Assembly (NCBI GenBank): GCA_002901265.1
Contig: PPHI01000001.1
Span: 434,001-498,000 of the forward strand
DNA length: 64,000 bases
DNA from: Rhodopirellula baltica
GTDB taxonomy: Bacteria; Planctomycetota; Planctomycetia; Pirellulales; Pirellulaceae
Reading direction: 5' to 3'
The notes under the pieces were generated by a model that had not been told where the DNA came from, searched no databases, and saw only the letters and a program-made list of their open reading frames with translations. Positions 30,739 through 39,595 of the stretch are shown here, one piece after another; position 1 is the stretch's first letter, and every line of letters starts with the position of its first letter. The position numbers and the translations under genes were made by a program.

Positions 30739-33700
30739 TTACTTTTGCCGTGATGGGATCGGCAGGCTGCTAACTTGTGCGTCCTTGATCACCGTTTGCG
30801 CTTGGTACGTTTTCAAATTCAACGCCACTCGCGGCGAATTGACGTGAAAACCCGGTGCCCCGTTTGGTAGCACTCGCTTGATTACCGCACTGCGGCTCGG
30901 GGCGCCCTCGATGATCAGCCAGGACTTCAGCGATTGGTAGGACGCTCGATTTGCGATCACTTCGAACAGACCTTGTGCTTCGGTGTTAGAGCGGGCGATC
31001 ACGCCACCGTCGGCGATTAATTCCCAAGGCGTGACCGCACCAGGGATTTTCAGCAAGTCTTTGGGATAGTTTGGCGAGACGCCAAAGCCCAGTCGGTCGC
31101 AGTCGAGAGTCATTTCGCCGATTGCCAATCGTGTCATCTGGTTCACGTCGACGATCTCGTCCCAGCGATCAACTTTCTTCGCGCCTGCCCGAACGCCTCC
31201 AACGAACTCAGCCGTCTCTGTTTTGAGATCGCATTGCAATGAATCGCGATAGGTCAAGTGAACGCCCTGCAGCACTTGGTTCCCCAGGTGTTCTGTTTGA
31301 GCAGCTTTAGGCGACAGGATCGAGTTTTGCGAGTCTGTCAGCATCCAGCCACGGTACCAACCGGGACCAGTGCCGACGATGTGTCCGCCATTGGCAGGCG
31401 TGAAGTCGAGTTTGCGCGAGGTGAGCACATGGATCGCTTTCATTTCGTTGTTGAGATCGCGCTGCTCGGCACGAACGACAACGGCTTCTTGGGGTGATTC
31501 GTACAGACTGATCTGTTGCAATTCAGTTGATTGTATGGACTGTTTGTCCATCAGCTTCACGGGAGCTGAAAGCGCGATCAGCATTTGCTGGCCAGTCATT
31601 CGTTGTCGCCATGGGCCTTCATCGCTCTCCATAGCAGCATCGATTTGGACCCCGCCATGTAAGATCGCTTGAACTCCATCGAACTCGAGCGCGGTGCCCC
31701 AGTGGCAATGGGGAGCCTCGGACCAGCGAATTGCTTTTGGATTTGTAGCGTCTTGATCAGGGGTGTCTGACTTTTTAGCCAGCAGCGACGACGGCACTTT
31801 CATCTCACCGGCGCCGTTGACTTCGACGCGGTTCTCCGAAGGCCAGACTTTGATTGTTGGACCGACAAAGAAACCGTCTTCCATTTTCAGCTGTGCGGGA
31901 CGGTCGGGACCACTTCCCAATTGCAAGATATCGCGACCGGAAGACTGTGTCGCCGCGCCGCGGATCAAACGGAGTGTTTGGCCGAGCATCTCAACGGGAA
32001 GGAAGCCGTTGGCGGCCGGAACTTGATGTTCGACACGTACCATTCCGTTGATGCTGATGTCTTTCGGTTCCAATCCTTCGTCGGTGATCAGCAGTTGGGC
32101 GCTGATGACGTCCCCCGAAATCTGTGGCCGTGGCCGAGCGACCGGTTGGCGCAAGTTGTCAGATTGAGGCGACTTGGCGAATCCAACCAAGTTGCCGAGT
32201 GGGCCGTTGGATTGGACGATCGCGTTGTTCGTCGCGGGTTGCGAAACCGCAAGCTGTTTCGAAAAGCTGGTGTCGCCACTTTGTTCAGGAGTGCGGCCGA
32301 GGTCAGCGGCCGGTTCGAAGTACAAGCTAAGTTGTTGGGTCGCGACCGCGATTTGGCTGGTATCGATCGAAACGGATTGGATCGCGCGAAAGATCTCGGG
32401 CTGCAGCGACATCGTTTTCTTCTGCGCGTCTGCAGCCGCAATCTGTGGTGCGGATTTCAGCCTGCCGCCGATCTCGCCTGCACTCGCAATTCCGTTGTCG
32501 GTCAATTCGGCACGCACATGGCCAACGATCCGGAAATCAAATTTGGAGTCGGCTTTGCCATCTCGCATCGCGTCGATGTCGGTCGGCGTTACCGGTTCCA
32601 GTCGAAATGAGTCTGTCCAAGTCAGCCGCTTGATCGCCAAGTCAGGGTCATCAATGACGACGTTTCCTGATCCATCGACATCGATCAAGCCAAGGTTCTT
32701 GGGCAGCGCCGGATCGTACTGGTATGTGAGTTGCCGAAGGTAGGCACGAAGGTTCTGGCGGACCAAGTGAACCCCTTCACTGCTGTTGGCTTGCAAGATG
32801 CCTTTGACAGAATTGAAGTCGATCAAGTCGGCTTCCAGCATGAACTCTTGCGACCCGAGGTTGAGTGTCGCCGGGTGGCCGCTGGCTCGCAAGCTATCGA
32901 TCCAGTCCAGTGGGCCGCTGCGTTGTTTCTGTTGGTTCGTCGGGTCCAGTAGGGTCAGTTCGACGAAGTCGCAATCGAAGCGGTCCAGGGTGGCTCCTTC
33001 GACGGTGCGTGTAATCGAAACTCGGTCGTAAAGTGCGAGTTTATCGACTGAGAAATCGTAGGAGACACGGTTGTTGCAGGTGACCGAGATCACCCCGCCC
33101 AGCGAGTCGTCTTTCGCCTTGCCGGTTTCATTGGGCCCGTCGGTATAGTTTTCTTGTTCCAGTGGAACGACGAGTTCATCGAGGTAAACCAAATTCATCC
33201 GGTCTAGCAGTGCCGATGGCGAATCGACATTGCTCGCCGCCGTTGTTGAAACGGCGAGGTAGATCGTTAAGTCTCGCCCACGCATCGTTGCCGCACCCAG
33301 GGCCATGTCGACTTCTTCGGTGGTCCACACCTTTTCGCGATCGATCCACACGTCCTTTGTTTTGACGTGCAAAGGCTGTTTGTCGGTGAGGTCACCGGCG
33401 CGAATGATTTCGACATCGCCGATCATCCGGCCCATTTTGATGGGTGGGCCGTTGGTGCTTTCTGTCGTGAGGTCCAGGCTTTGTGAAAACTGAAGTTCGG
33501 CACCCTTGGGGGCTTTGAGCACGATCGGCGAAGCGGTGTCGTTGTCGGTGAGTCCGCGTCCGATGACAACCGTTAGCGGTTCCAGTTTCCATTGTCCTTC
33601 GGTGTTTTGCGTGCACTCTTGAAATAGCAGGGTCATCTCTTTGGTGATCACCCGTTTGCAATTGCCGAGTTCCCATTCGTCTTCGGCGAACAGGTCTTCG

Positions 33701-33867
33701 AGTTCTGCGCGCAGCGACGCGTCGTTCGTCGGTGGCTTGGGCTTGACAACTTCGATTTCGGGGACAGCCAGCAGTCGCCGTGACGATTCGTCATAGAGGC
33801 ACGCGCATAGAATCAGCGTCACCAACGCGAGAAAATAATTCCGCATGTTGACGCTTATCCAGCTCAT
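30739..33867 (-). CDS. LptA/LptC-like (OstA-type) envelope protein, probable LPS transport component
   Basis: A 1042-residue protein with an N-terminal signal or anchor (about 8-25, FLALVTLILCACLY) and a long beta-rich remainder. Repeated segments such as TKDVWIDREKVWTTEEVDMALGAATMRG resemble the beta-jellyroll repeats of the OstA/LptA/LptC family. Family assignment rests partly on position: the gene follows kdsC, with a 4-base ATGA overlap (33864-33867), and kdsC follows kdsD, exactly the kdsD-kdsC-lptC-lptA order of Gram-negative bacteria. The known E. coli LptC and LptA are about 190 residues each, so this would be a giant, fused or multi-repeat version. It would ferry lipopolysaccharide across the periplasm. 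I cannot exclude a different beta-helical envelope protein. Confidence 0.65.
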   Translation of the reverse strand: MSWISVNMRNYFLALVTLILCACLYDESSRRLLAVPEIEVVKPKPPTNDASLRAELEDLFAEDEWELGNCKRVITKEMTLLFQECTQNTEGQWKLEPLTVVIGRGLTDNDTASPIVLKAPKGAELQFSQSLDLTTESTNGPPIKMGRMIGDVEIIRAGDLTDKQPLHVKTKDVWIDREKVWTTEEVDMALGAATMRGRDLTIYLAVSTTAASNVDSPSALLDRMNLVYLDELVVPLEQENYTDGPNETGKAKDDSLGGVISVTCNNRVSYDFSVDKLALYDRVSITRTVEGATLDRFDCDFVELTLLDPTNQQKQRSGPLDWIDSLRASGHPATLNLGSQEFMLEADLIDFNSVKGILQANSSEGVHLVRQNLRAYLRQLTYQYDPALPKNLGLIDVDGSGNVVIDDPDLAIKRLTWTDSFRLEPVTPTDIDAMRDGKADSKFDFRIVGHVRAELTDNGIASAGEIGGRLKSAPQIAAADAQKKTMSLQPEIFRAIQSVSIDTSQIAVATQQLSLYFEPAADLGRTPEQSGDTSFSKQLAVSQPATNNAIVQSNGPLGNLVGFAKSPQSDNLRQPVARPRPQISGDVISAQLLITDEGLEPKDISINGMVRVEHQVPAANGFLPVEMLGQTLRLIRGAATQSSGRDILQLGSGPDRPAQLKMEDGFFVGPTIKVWPSENRVEVNGAGEMKVPSSLLAKKSDTPDQDATNPKAIRWSEAPHCHWGTALEFDGVQAILHGGVQIDAAMESDEGPWRQRMTGQQMLIALSAPVKLMDKQSIQSTELQQISLYESPQEAVVVRAEQRDLNNEMKAIHVLTSRKLDFTPANGGHIVGTGPGWYRGWMLTDSQNSILSPKAAQTEHLGNQVLQGVHLTYRDSLQCDLKTETAEFVGGVRAGAKKVDRWDEIVDVNQMTRLAIGEMTLDCDRLGFGVSPNYPKDLLKIPGAVTPWELIADGGVIARSNTEAQGLFEVIANRASYQSLKSWLIIEGAPSRSAVIKRVLPNGAPGFHVNSPRVALNLKTYQAQTVIKDAQVSSLPIPSRQK

Positions 33868-34391
33868 GCGTTGCTCCCGACATTCCAGAGCGATTTGGCG
33901 CGCAACAGTCGCTCTAGCAATTCACGCACCGCGCCGTCGCCACCGTTTTTGCTAAGGATCCAGTTGGCTGCGTCACGAACATCGCGCGCCGCATCGGCTG
34001 GTGCGACCGCTAGGCCCACCGAGCGCATCGGCAGCAGATCTGGAAGATCGTCACCGATATAGCAAACTTCGTTGAGTTCGCAGCCGATGGACTTGGCTAA
34101 CGATTGCACGCATTCCAACTTGTTTTTCACGCCTTGGAAGATATGCCCGATGGTCAGCTCTTCGCCGCGTCGCCGAACCGCTTCGCTGCTGCGGGCGGTC
34201 ACGATTCCGAATTCCAATCCGGCGCCGATCCATCGCTTGATGCCTAGACCGTCGCGGACGTTGAACTGCTTCGATTCCGCACCGCTGGAATCGTAAATGA
34301 TTTTGCCGTCAGTCATGACGCCGTCAACGTCGCTGAGGACACAGCGAATGGGAGCGGCCAGTTCAGAATCAGAGCGGAGCAGGACAGGCAT
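33864..34391 (-). CDS. kdsC: 3-deoxy-D-manno-octulosonate 8-phosphate phosphatase
   Basis: A 175-residue HAD-family phosphatase that releases phosphate from Kdo-8-phosphate in the Kdo branch of lipopolysaccharide synthesis. The nucleophile motif is LSDVDGVMTDG, followed by GIVTARSS, and the Mg-binding GDDLPDL near the end. Size fits KdsC tetramers. It overlaps the following LptA/LptC-like gene by ATGA and follows kdsD by 73 bases, so the three form one operon. Confidence 0.92.
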   Translation of the reverse strand: MPVLLRSDSELAAPIRCVLSDVDGVMTDGKIIYDSSGAESKQFNVRDGLGIKRWIGAGLEFGIVTARSSEAVRRRGEELTIGHIFQGVKNKLECVQSLAKSIGCELNEVCYIGDDLPDLLPMRSVGLAVAPADAARDVRDAANWILSKNGGDGAVRELLERLLRAKSLWNVGSNA

Positions 34392-34464
34392 CAGAGAGTA
34401 CAGAATGGGCTTGATCGAAAGCAGTGTCGTTGCCAGGTAAATGAACGCTTGGCAGCGAGGCGGA

Positions 34465-35589
34465 CTACAGCTTGAACGGAATCGTGGGGCGGGCGTCAGG
34501 GTTCCCGGATAAACCTTGGTCCGGATTGACTTCGCCGATCGCGATTAGGTCTGTGATGTCGATCATTCCCAAAGGCCGACGCGCCGAGTCGACAACCGGT
34601 AATTCACTTATGCGAAGTTGACTCAGCAGCGAAATCGCATCGCTCACCAATGTGTCTGGCGAGATGCAGTGTGGGTCGATGGTCATCTTCGCTTCGATCG
34701 GCCCATCGAGCGAATCTTCGCAGCGTGATTCCAACAACCGGGCTAAGTCGCTATCGGTAAAGATTCCCGTTAACACGCCGTCGCCGTTGGTCAGCATGAT
34801 CGCGCCACTGCGGCGACCGCTGATCGAACTGGTGACCATGCATTCGCGAATCGAAACCGATTCGCTGGCGATCCGGCAGCAATCCAGTGGCCGCATTACC
34901 TTGTCGACTTTGTCAAGTTTCCGTCCGAGTGCACCGCCAGGGTGAAAGCGGCGAAAGTCTTTCGCAGTGAACTGCCGCAGCGTACTCGCAAGCAGCGCGA
35001 TGGAGTCACCCACCGCCATCATCACCGCCGTGCTACTGGTCGGCGCCAAGCCGTGCGGGCAGGCTTCTGGTTGTTTGCCAAACGTCACTTTGCAATTCGC
35101 GACTTTGGCCAATGGGTTGTCTTCGTCGGCCGTAATCGAAATCAGGCCTGATGATTGTCGCCGCAACTGCGACGCGATGGCGAGCACTTCTTCGCTGCGA
35201 CCGGAATTAGAAATCGCCCATACCAGATCGTTTGATTTGACGCGTCCGAAGTCACCGTGAACCGCTTCGGTAGGGTGCAGGAAATGCGCCGGGGTACCCG
35301 TGCTGGCCAGTGTTGCCACTAGTTTATTACCGACCAATCCTGCTTTGCCGACGCCCGTGACAACGACATTGCCGTTGCATTTGGCAGTCAGTTCAGCTGC
35401 CTCGACAGCCGACGGGCCGATCGTCTGGGAAGCCGACTGAATGGCCGCAGATTCCGCAGTCAGAAACCCACGAATCATCCGCAGACGCTCGATCAGCGTC
35501 TCTGGCACCGATGCATCGGAGAGAGCATTTCCGTGCAGCGAATCAGCCGGATGGGATTGGTATCCTTGATTTTGTGGAGCGGCAGACAC
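34465..35589 (-). CDS. kdsD: Arabinose 5-phosphate isomerase
   Basis: A 374-residue SIS-CBS2 isomerase that makes D-arabinose 5-phosphate for Kdo synthesis. The SIS domain has VVVTGVGKAGLVGNKLVATLASTGTP and SNSGRSEEVLA; two CBS domains follow (about 230-340; SVRIRECMVTS area and LVSDAISLLSQL). The GTG at 35587-35589 is chosen because GGAAGGATCCAC precedes it and the frame otherwise runs another 69 codons without family similarity. The enzyme is normally about 320-330 residues, so a short N-terminal extension remains. First gene of the kdsD-kdsC operon. Confidence 0.9.
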   Translation of the reverse strand: MSAAPQNQGYQSHPADSLHGNALSDASVPETLIERLRMIRGFLTAESAAIQSASQTIGPSAVEAAELTAKCNGNVVVTGVGKAGLVGNKLVATLASTGTPAHFLHPTEAVHGDFGRVKSNDLVWAISNSGRSEEVLAIASQLRRQSSGLISITADEDNPLAKVANCKVTFGKQPEACPHGLAPTSSTAVMMAVGDSIALLASTLRQFTAKDFRRFHPGGALGRKLDKVDKVMRPLDCCRIASESVSIRECMVTSSISGRRSGAIMLTNGDGVLTGIFTDSDLARLLESRCEDSLDGPIEAKMTIDPHCISPDTLVSDAISLLSQLRISELPVVDSARRPLGMIDITDLIAIGEVNPDQGLSGNPDARPTIPFKL

Positions 35590-35846
35590 GTGGATCCTTC
35601 CATGCGTACGGGGACGTCGAATCGCGATCGTAGTCCAACCACCCTTCGCCGCGAAAGACCAATCCCAGACAAGGGGAGCGACGGGAAATGCGTGGAATAG
35701 GCTGTTTCGGGTGTCCCCCACAGGAACCCGAGTGAATGTCGGTTTGCTGTCAAATACCTTGACTTGTTGCCGAACCGTAAATGTACTGGAGGACACGAGA
35801 CGTCGAAAACGTCCGTTCGTTATCTCTCCCCCCAGTCGAAGCTCCC

Positions 35847-36059
35847 ATGTCTAAGAACCGAGTGACCCTGTTGGCGATCGCTGTGATCGCACTCGCAAGT
35901 CTGTTGGTGAACCCGTCGGTCGTTCCGCAAACGGGATCGCCCTCTCAAGTCGATGCCGTCGCCGCTCGCTACCACCTACGCAATCGCACTCGCAATTTTT
36001 ACCGCTCATCCGGCAAGCGGAGTCGTACTGCGATGGTTTCTCGTTCACGCCGCAGTTAG
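35847..36059 (+). CDS. Small hypothetical basic protein with N-terminal hydrophobic segment (70 aa)
   Basis: The ATG at 35847 opens a product with a hydrophobic stretch (LLAIAVIALASLLVNPSV, about residues 9-26) that may be a signal peptide or anchor, then a Arg/Ser-rich tail (RNFYRSSGKRSRTAMVSRSRRS). It is oriented away from kdsD and toward the porin gene (convergent). No domain is recognised and the ribosome-binding site is weak, so this is a moderate call. Confidence 0.4.
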   Translation: MSKNRVTLLAIAVIALASLLVNPSVVPQTGSPSQVDAVAARYHLRNRTRNFYRSSGKRSRTAMVSRSRRS

Positions 36060-36071
36060 TCGGTCGGTGGC

Positions 36072-36090
36072 AAGTCGGTCATGCCGACTT
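36072..36090. terminator. Short hairpin between convergent genes
   Basis: AAGTCGG (36072-36078) pairs with CCGACTT (36084-36090) around TCATG, ending next to the porin stop codon. No long T run is present. Confidence 0.4.
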
Positions 36091-37419
36091 TCAGAGCACC
36101 ACCTCGGTGCGAAGCCCGATGACCAATGCGTCATCAATCGACCCAGCCGGATTGGAGATGTATTGCAAGTCGGGTTGCAGGCTAGAACAGGGCGTCAGCT
36201 GGAACTTATAAAACAATTCGACGGCACGTTCTGGATCCAGGGTTTGATCTCGGAAGCCTGCGTTGGCGATACCGACACCGAAAAGGTCGTCGGGGCGACC
36301 GGGCGCTAGACCTTGGTAGGTCAGTCCGCCACCGAGATACAAGTCGATTTCGTTTCGATCGGAAGGGGCCCAGCCGAACTGAAAGAACACGCCCAGGCCT
36401 TGCGCTGAATCGTCACTACACCGTTCAAGCCAAAGCAATTGGTCGATGCCGAGATACATCCCGTAGTTTTCTCGAAACGGGTCCGTCGCACCGGGACGCA
36501 GGTCGTCAAAGTTATCGGAATGGTACCAAGCACCGACACGGTATGCGCCGGTCAAAGCTTCGTCCTCAGCAAGCGAACTTGTGATGAGGACTTCGGAAAG
36601 CAGCATCATGCCGTAGTCCCCAAGCGATTCGAAGCCTGATCGCCCACCGGTGCTGGGACCTGTTGTTGCGGTTCCATCATAGATGCCGCCTTTGAGGTGA
36701 AGTACATCGCTGACGTCGGCGATCACCGCGATTCCGAGGCCTGGGTTTGGCCACGTGGGAAGTGGAACGGTCGGGATCTGTCCAAAGGAAGAATGGACGA
36801 AGTCACCGCCGAGGTCGACATAGGCGAAGTCAGCGTTCGCATCCTGTTTGCCAACCTTGGTGAGGATTCTGCCATCGGCGGAGACCTGTTCGTACCAGTA
36901 TTCATTCAATTGGAAGGTGTCAGCAGGCCGTGGGTCGCCTTCAATATTGCTGTAGAACTGAACGTCGCCGACGTCTTCGAGTGAAAGCGTGCGACCATGA
37001 AATTGGTTGGCATAGACAAGTAGTCGGCCGCCCGACCAGAGGCCGGCCGCTTCCGTATCCAATGTGAATACCAAGTCCAAGTTGCCGCGGTAAAGTGTGG
37101 CATCGTTTGTGTTCAGGCCGCCACGTGCATTGTTAAACACTTCACCGGTATAGATGTATTCGCCGACGATCGGTCCGATGTGGTGGAGGCGTTCTGGAAT
37201 CAATGTCGGTACGGGCTCTCCCTCGCCTTGCTCGACCAAGTCACAAGAGTAGTGGCGAGTCCAATCGGTTGTGCTCGGCTCGCCTGGCAAAGGCAATCCG
37301 CGAGACGGATGCGCTGGGATGGGAAGTGCAGTCTGTGCGGCGACCATTCGGCACTGCATTGCTGCCAACGTCCCAAAGCCAGCAACGAATAAGAGTAGTT
37401 GAGAGCAAGTGCGTTTCAT
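36091..37419 (-). CDS. OprB-family carbohydrate-selective porin
   Basis: A 442-residue outer-membrane protein. A signal peptide (1-28, AALAAMQCRMVAAQ area) precedes a beta-rich body that matches the OprB family: GNLDLVFTLDTEAAGLWSGG near residue 115, SLEDVGDVQFYSNIEG, RILTKVGKQDANADFAY and a C-terminal aromatic/hydrophobic end typical of outer-membrane barrels. Presence of such a porin supports an outer membrane in this organism. It probably takes up sugars or related small solutes. Confidence 0.85.
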   Translation of the reverse strand: MKRTCSQLLLFVAGFGTLAAMQCRMVAAQTALPIPAHPSRGLPLPGEPSTTDWTRHYSCDLVEQGEGEPVPTLIPERLHHIGPIVGEYIYTGEVFNNARGGLNTNDATLYRGNLDLVFTLDTEAAGLWSGGRLLVYANQFHGRTLSLEDVGDVQFYSNIEGDPRPADTFQLNEYWYEQVSADGRILTKVGKQDANADFAYVDLGGDFVHSSFGQIPTVPLPTWPNPGLGIAVIADVSDVLHLKGGIYDGTATTGPSTGGRSGFESLGDYGMMLLSEVLITSSLAEDEALTGAYRVGAWYHSDNFDDLRPGATDPFRENYGMYLGIDQLLWLERCSDDSAQGLGVFFQFGWAPSDRNEIDLYLGGGLTYQGLAPGRPDDLFGVGIANAGFRDQTLDPERAVELFYKFQLTPCSSLQPDLQYISNPAGSIDDALVIGLRTEVVL

Positions 37420-37892
37420 GGGACGTCTTGTTGAAGCCTAGCGAGCGTTGTCAATCAGCGTTGGTCGCCGCTGTAGCGCGAAATCGGTAACTGTCATACA
37501 AATATTCCGATTGGGATATCGGCTTCGACAAAAGCATGTCTTAACGACGGAACATAAGGGGCTTCCCCAACACGAGACGTTGACGGCAGGTGGGCAACCA
37601 GAGATCTCTTTGGCGCATTGAGATTTCGTCTGGAACAAATGCTTCGTTGTTCGTGACGTGAAGACCTCACCGAGGGAAGGTCCTCGGACGAGCAACACCG
37701 TCATCACGTCAACGTCTGTTTAGGAGACCGATAACCGACGCATGGGAATCCCCTCGTGATGCGGTCGTTGATGCCTAAATTAGTTTCGCCGCAATAGTGC
37801 TGACCTATCTAACAGGGAATGCCGAAGGTGTGTTGTTCGCACACCTTCATGGTAAGAGACGATGATTCGATTCCTTTGTTGACCAAATCGCA
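37420..37892. other. Intergenic region between divergent genes
   Basis: 473 bases between the porin (minus) and the chemoreceptor (plus). An ATG at 37741 and other short frames have no support. I see no RNA gene or clear operator. Confidence 0.5.
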
Positions 37893-39569
37893 ATGCTTGA
37901 TTCCATTCGGCAGAAATTACAGTCAATGCAGCTCGGCGAGCGCATCGCAGTTGGCTATGTCGTGGTTGGGGCACTCGCCGTACTCTGCGGTCTGGCGGGC
38001 ATCTTTGGCGTTTGGCGACTGAGTTCTTCCTTGTCGTTCATTTTGGGGCCGGCTTGGGACAGCGCCGATGGTGCGATGGAAGGTTCCATTCAGATTCAGA
38101 GCCAGATGTTGGCAACCGATGGGATCATCGACAATCGCGATCGGGACCAGTATCAGCAATGGCTTGACGAAGCCCGGGAAGGGGCTGCCGAGTCGATGGG
38201 GAGATTGATCGAAGCCAACTTGGTTTCGGTTGAGCGGGTCCGCGAACTACAGGATCAACTGACGGCATACGACGGGGAAAATACTGCTTTGTTGAACGCG
38301 TTCACCGCGTATTCGAATGCACAAGCAAAGATCGATCAGGCCTCTGCGGAACTGGTTCGGATTAGTGATGTCCTGGAGTCCGTCGGTGATCAGCAAGTGG
38401 AGTTGCTCAAGAAGTCACCCAATGAACCAATCACCTGGTCTGGAGATGTCGAACAACGTTGGGTCGCCGCGGACCGTGGCATGGAATGTTCGATTTGGGT
38501 GCTCACGCAACTCTATCACTTTTCTCGATTTTTGGGCGGAGGCGAGACATCCGATTGCCGCCAAGCGATTATTGATGCTCAAGAGGAACACAACAAAGCG
38601 ATCAAGGAAATGTTTGCGAGTGGCTCCTTCGATATCCTTTTGTCCGCCGAAGAGCTCGATGGCAAATATCAAGGCCAGCGTTTGAGCGACGTTTATCGCA
38701 ACGCAGTCAATCATTTTCGAGCGGCGCTCGGCAGTGCGTTCGAAAAGAAAATTGAATTGGTCAAGATGCAGGAAAAATACAATCTCGCCGCGACGACGCT
38801 ACTCGGCTTTGTCGAGGAGCTTGAAGAGGAAGCGGATGGAAAAGTCGAGTCGCAAAAGGCGAGTGTTTTTATTACTCAAATCATCTGTTTTTTCGTGATT
38901 CTGCTGTCGTTGACCGCCTCGACAGTGGCGGCATTCTTGGCAGGCAAGTTGTGCACACAGTCCGTTACCGAGCCGATCATTCCGGCCGTCGCTTCGATGA
39001 AAGATCACACGACTTCCACCGTCGCAGCCATCGAAGAGATGTTGGCGTCGATCGCGCATATCGCTGAAAACACCGACGAAGCCGCATCGGCATCGCGCAA
39101 TGCTTCGGACGTCGTTCGGCGAGGTGTGGACAGTTTCCGTGGTCTCGGTGCTGCCGCCGACCAGATTGGTTCGATTGCCGAAATGATTCAAAACATCGCT
39201 CAGCAGACCAATCTATTGGCGCTCAATGCCACGATCGAGTCGGCACGGGCGGGTGAGGCGGGGCGTGGGTTTGCCGTTGTCGCGAACGAGGTCAAAGAGC
39301 TCGCCTTGCAAACCGCGCGAGCGACCGAGGATATCAACCATCGGCTGGTGGAGCTGCGAAAAATGTCGGGCAATGCGATCGACGAAATATCGCAGATTAA
39401 CCAAGTCATCGATTCAGTCGATGGCATCACCCAGCAGATCAGAAACTCGGTTCGCGAACAAAACATTGCAACGACCGAGATCTATCAGAATGTCGAACAG
39501 ACATCACGGGCAGTAAACGCCGTTGTTTCAGCGATCGGCCCACAGGCCCAGAAAAGGCCGGTGGGGTAA
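37893..39569 (+). CDS. Methyl-accepting chemotaxis-type receptor
   Basis: A 558-residue membrane receptor. Two membrane segments (about 20-42 and 328-350) bracket a helical periplasmic sensor region of about 285 residues. The cytoplasmic part has the signalling hairpin tip [33 protein letters not shown] (about 425-460), followed by a long helix. No typical HAMP linker is clear between the second membrane segment and the signalling part, and the hairpin is short, so it belongs to the small class of signalling domains. It may report to chemotaxis-type or other His-Asp systems such as the CheB-CheR proteins of the first 15 kb; no cheA or cheW is present in this window. Confidence 0.88.
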   Translation: MLDSIRQKLQSMQLGERIAVGYVVVGALAVLCGLAGIFGVWRLSSSLSFILGPAWDSADGAMEGSIQIQSQMLATDGIIDNRDRDQYQQWLDEAREGAAESMGRLIEANLVSVERVRELQDQLTAYDGENTALLNAFTAYSNAQAKIDQASAELVRISDVLESVGDQQVELLKKSPNEPITWSGDVEQRWVAADRGMECSIWVLTQLYHFSRFLGGGETSDCRQAIIDAQEEHNKAIKEMFASGSFDILLSAEELDGKYQGQRLSDVYRNAVNHFRAALGSAFEKKIELVKMQEKYNLAATTLLGFVEELEEEADGKVESQKASVFITQIICFFVILLSLTASTVAAFLAGKLCTQSVTEPIIPAVASMKDHTTSTVAAIEEMLASIAHIAENTDEAASASRNASDVVRRGVDSFRGLGAAADQIGSIAEMIQNIAQQTNLLALNATIESARAGEAGRGFAVVANEVKELALQTARATEDINHRLVELRKMSGNAIDEISQINQVIDSVDGITQQIRNSVREQNIATTEIYQNVEQTSRAVNAVVSAIGPQAQKRPVG

Positions 39570-39570
39570 A

Positions 39571-39595
39571 TTGCCCGTAGCGATCGCTATGGCAA
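39571..39595. terminator. Palindromic hairpin at convergent gene ends
   Basis: TTGCC (39571-39575) pairs with GGCAA (39591-39595), with an inner TAGCGATCGCTA palindrome. It lies across the minus-strand stop of the dehydrogenase gene and just after the receptor stop. Confidence 0.4.
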
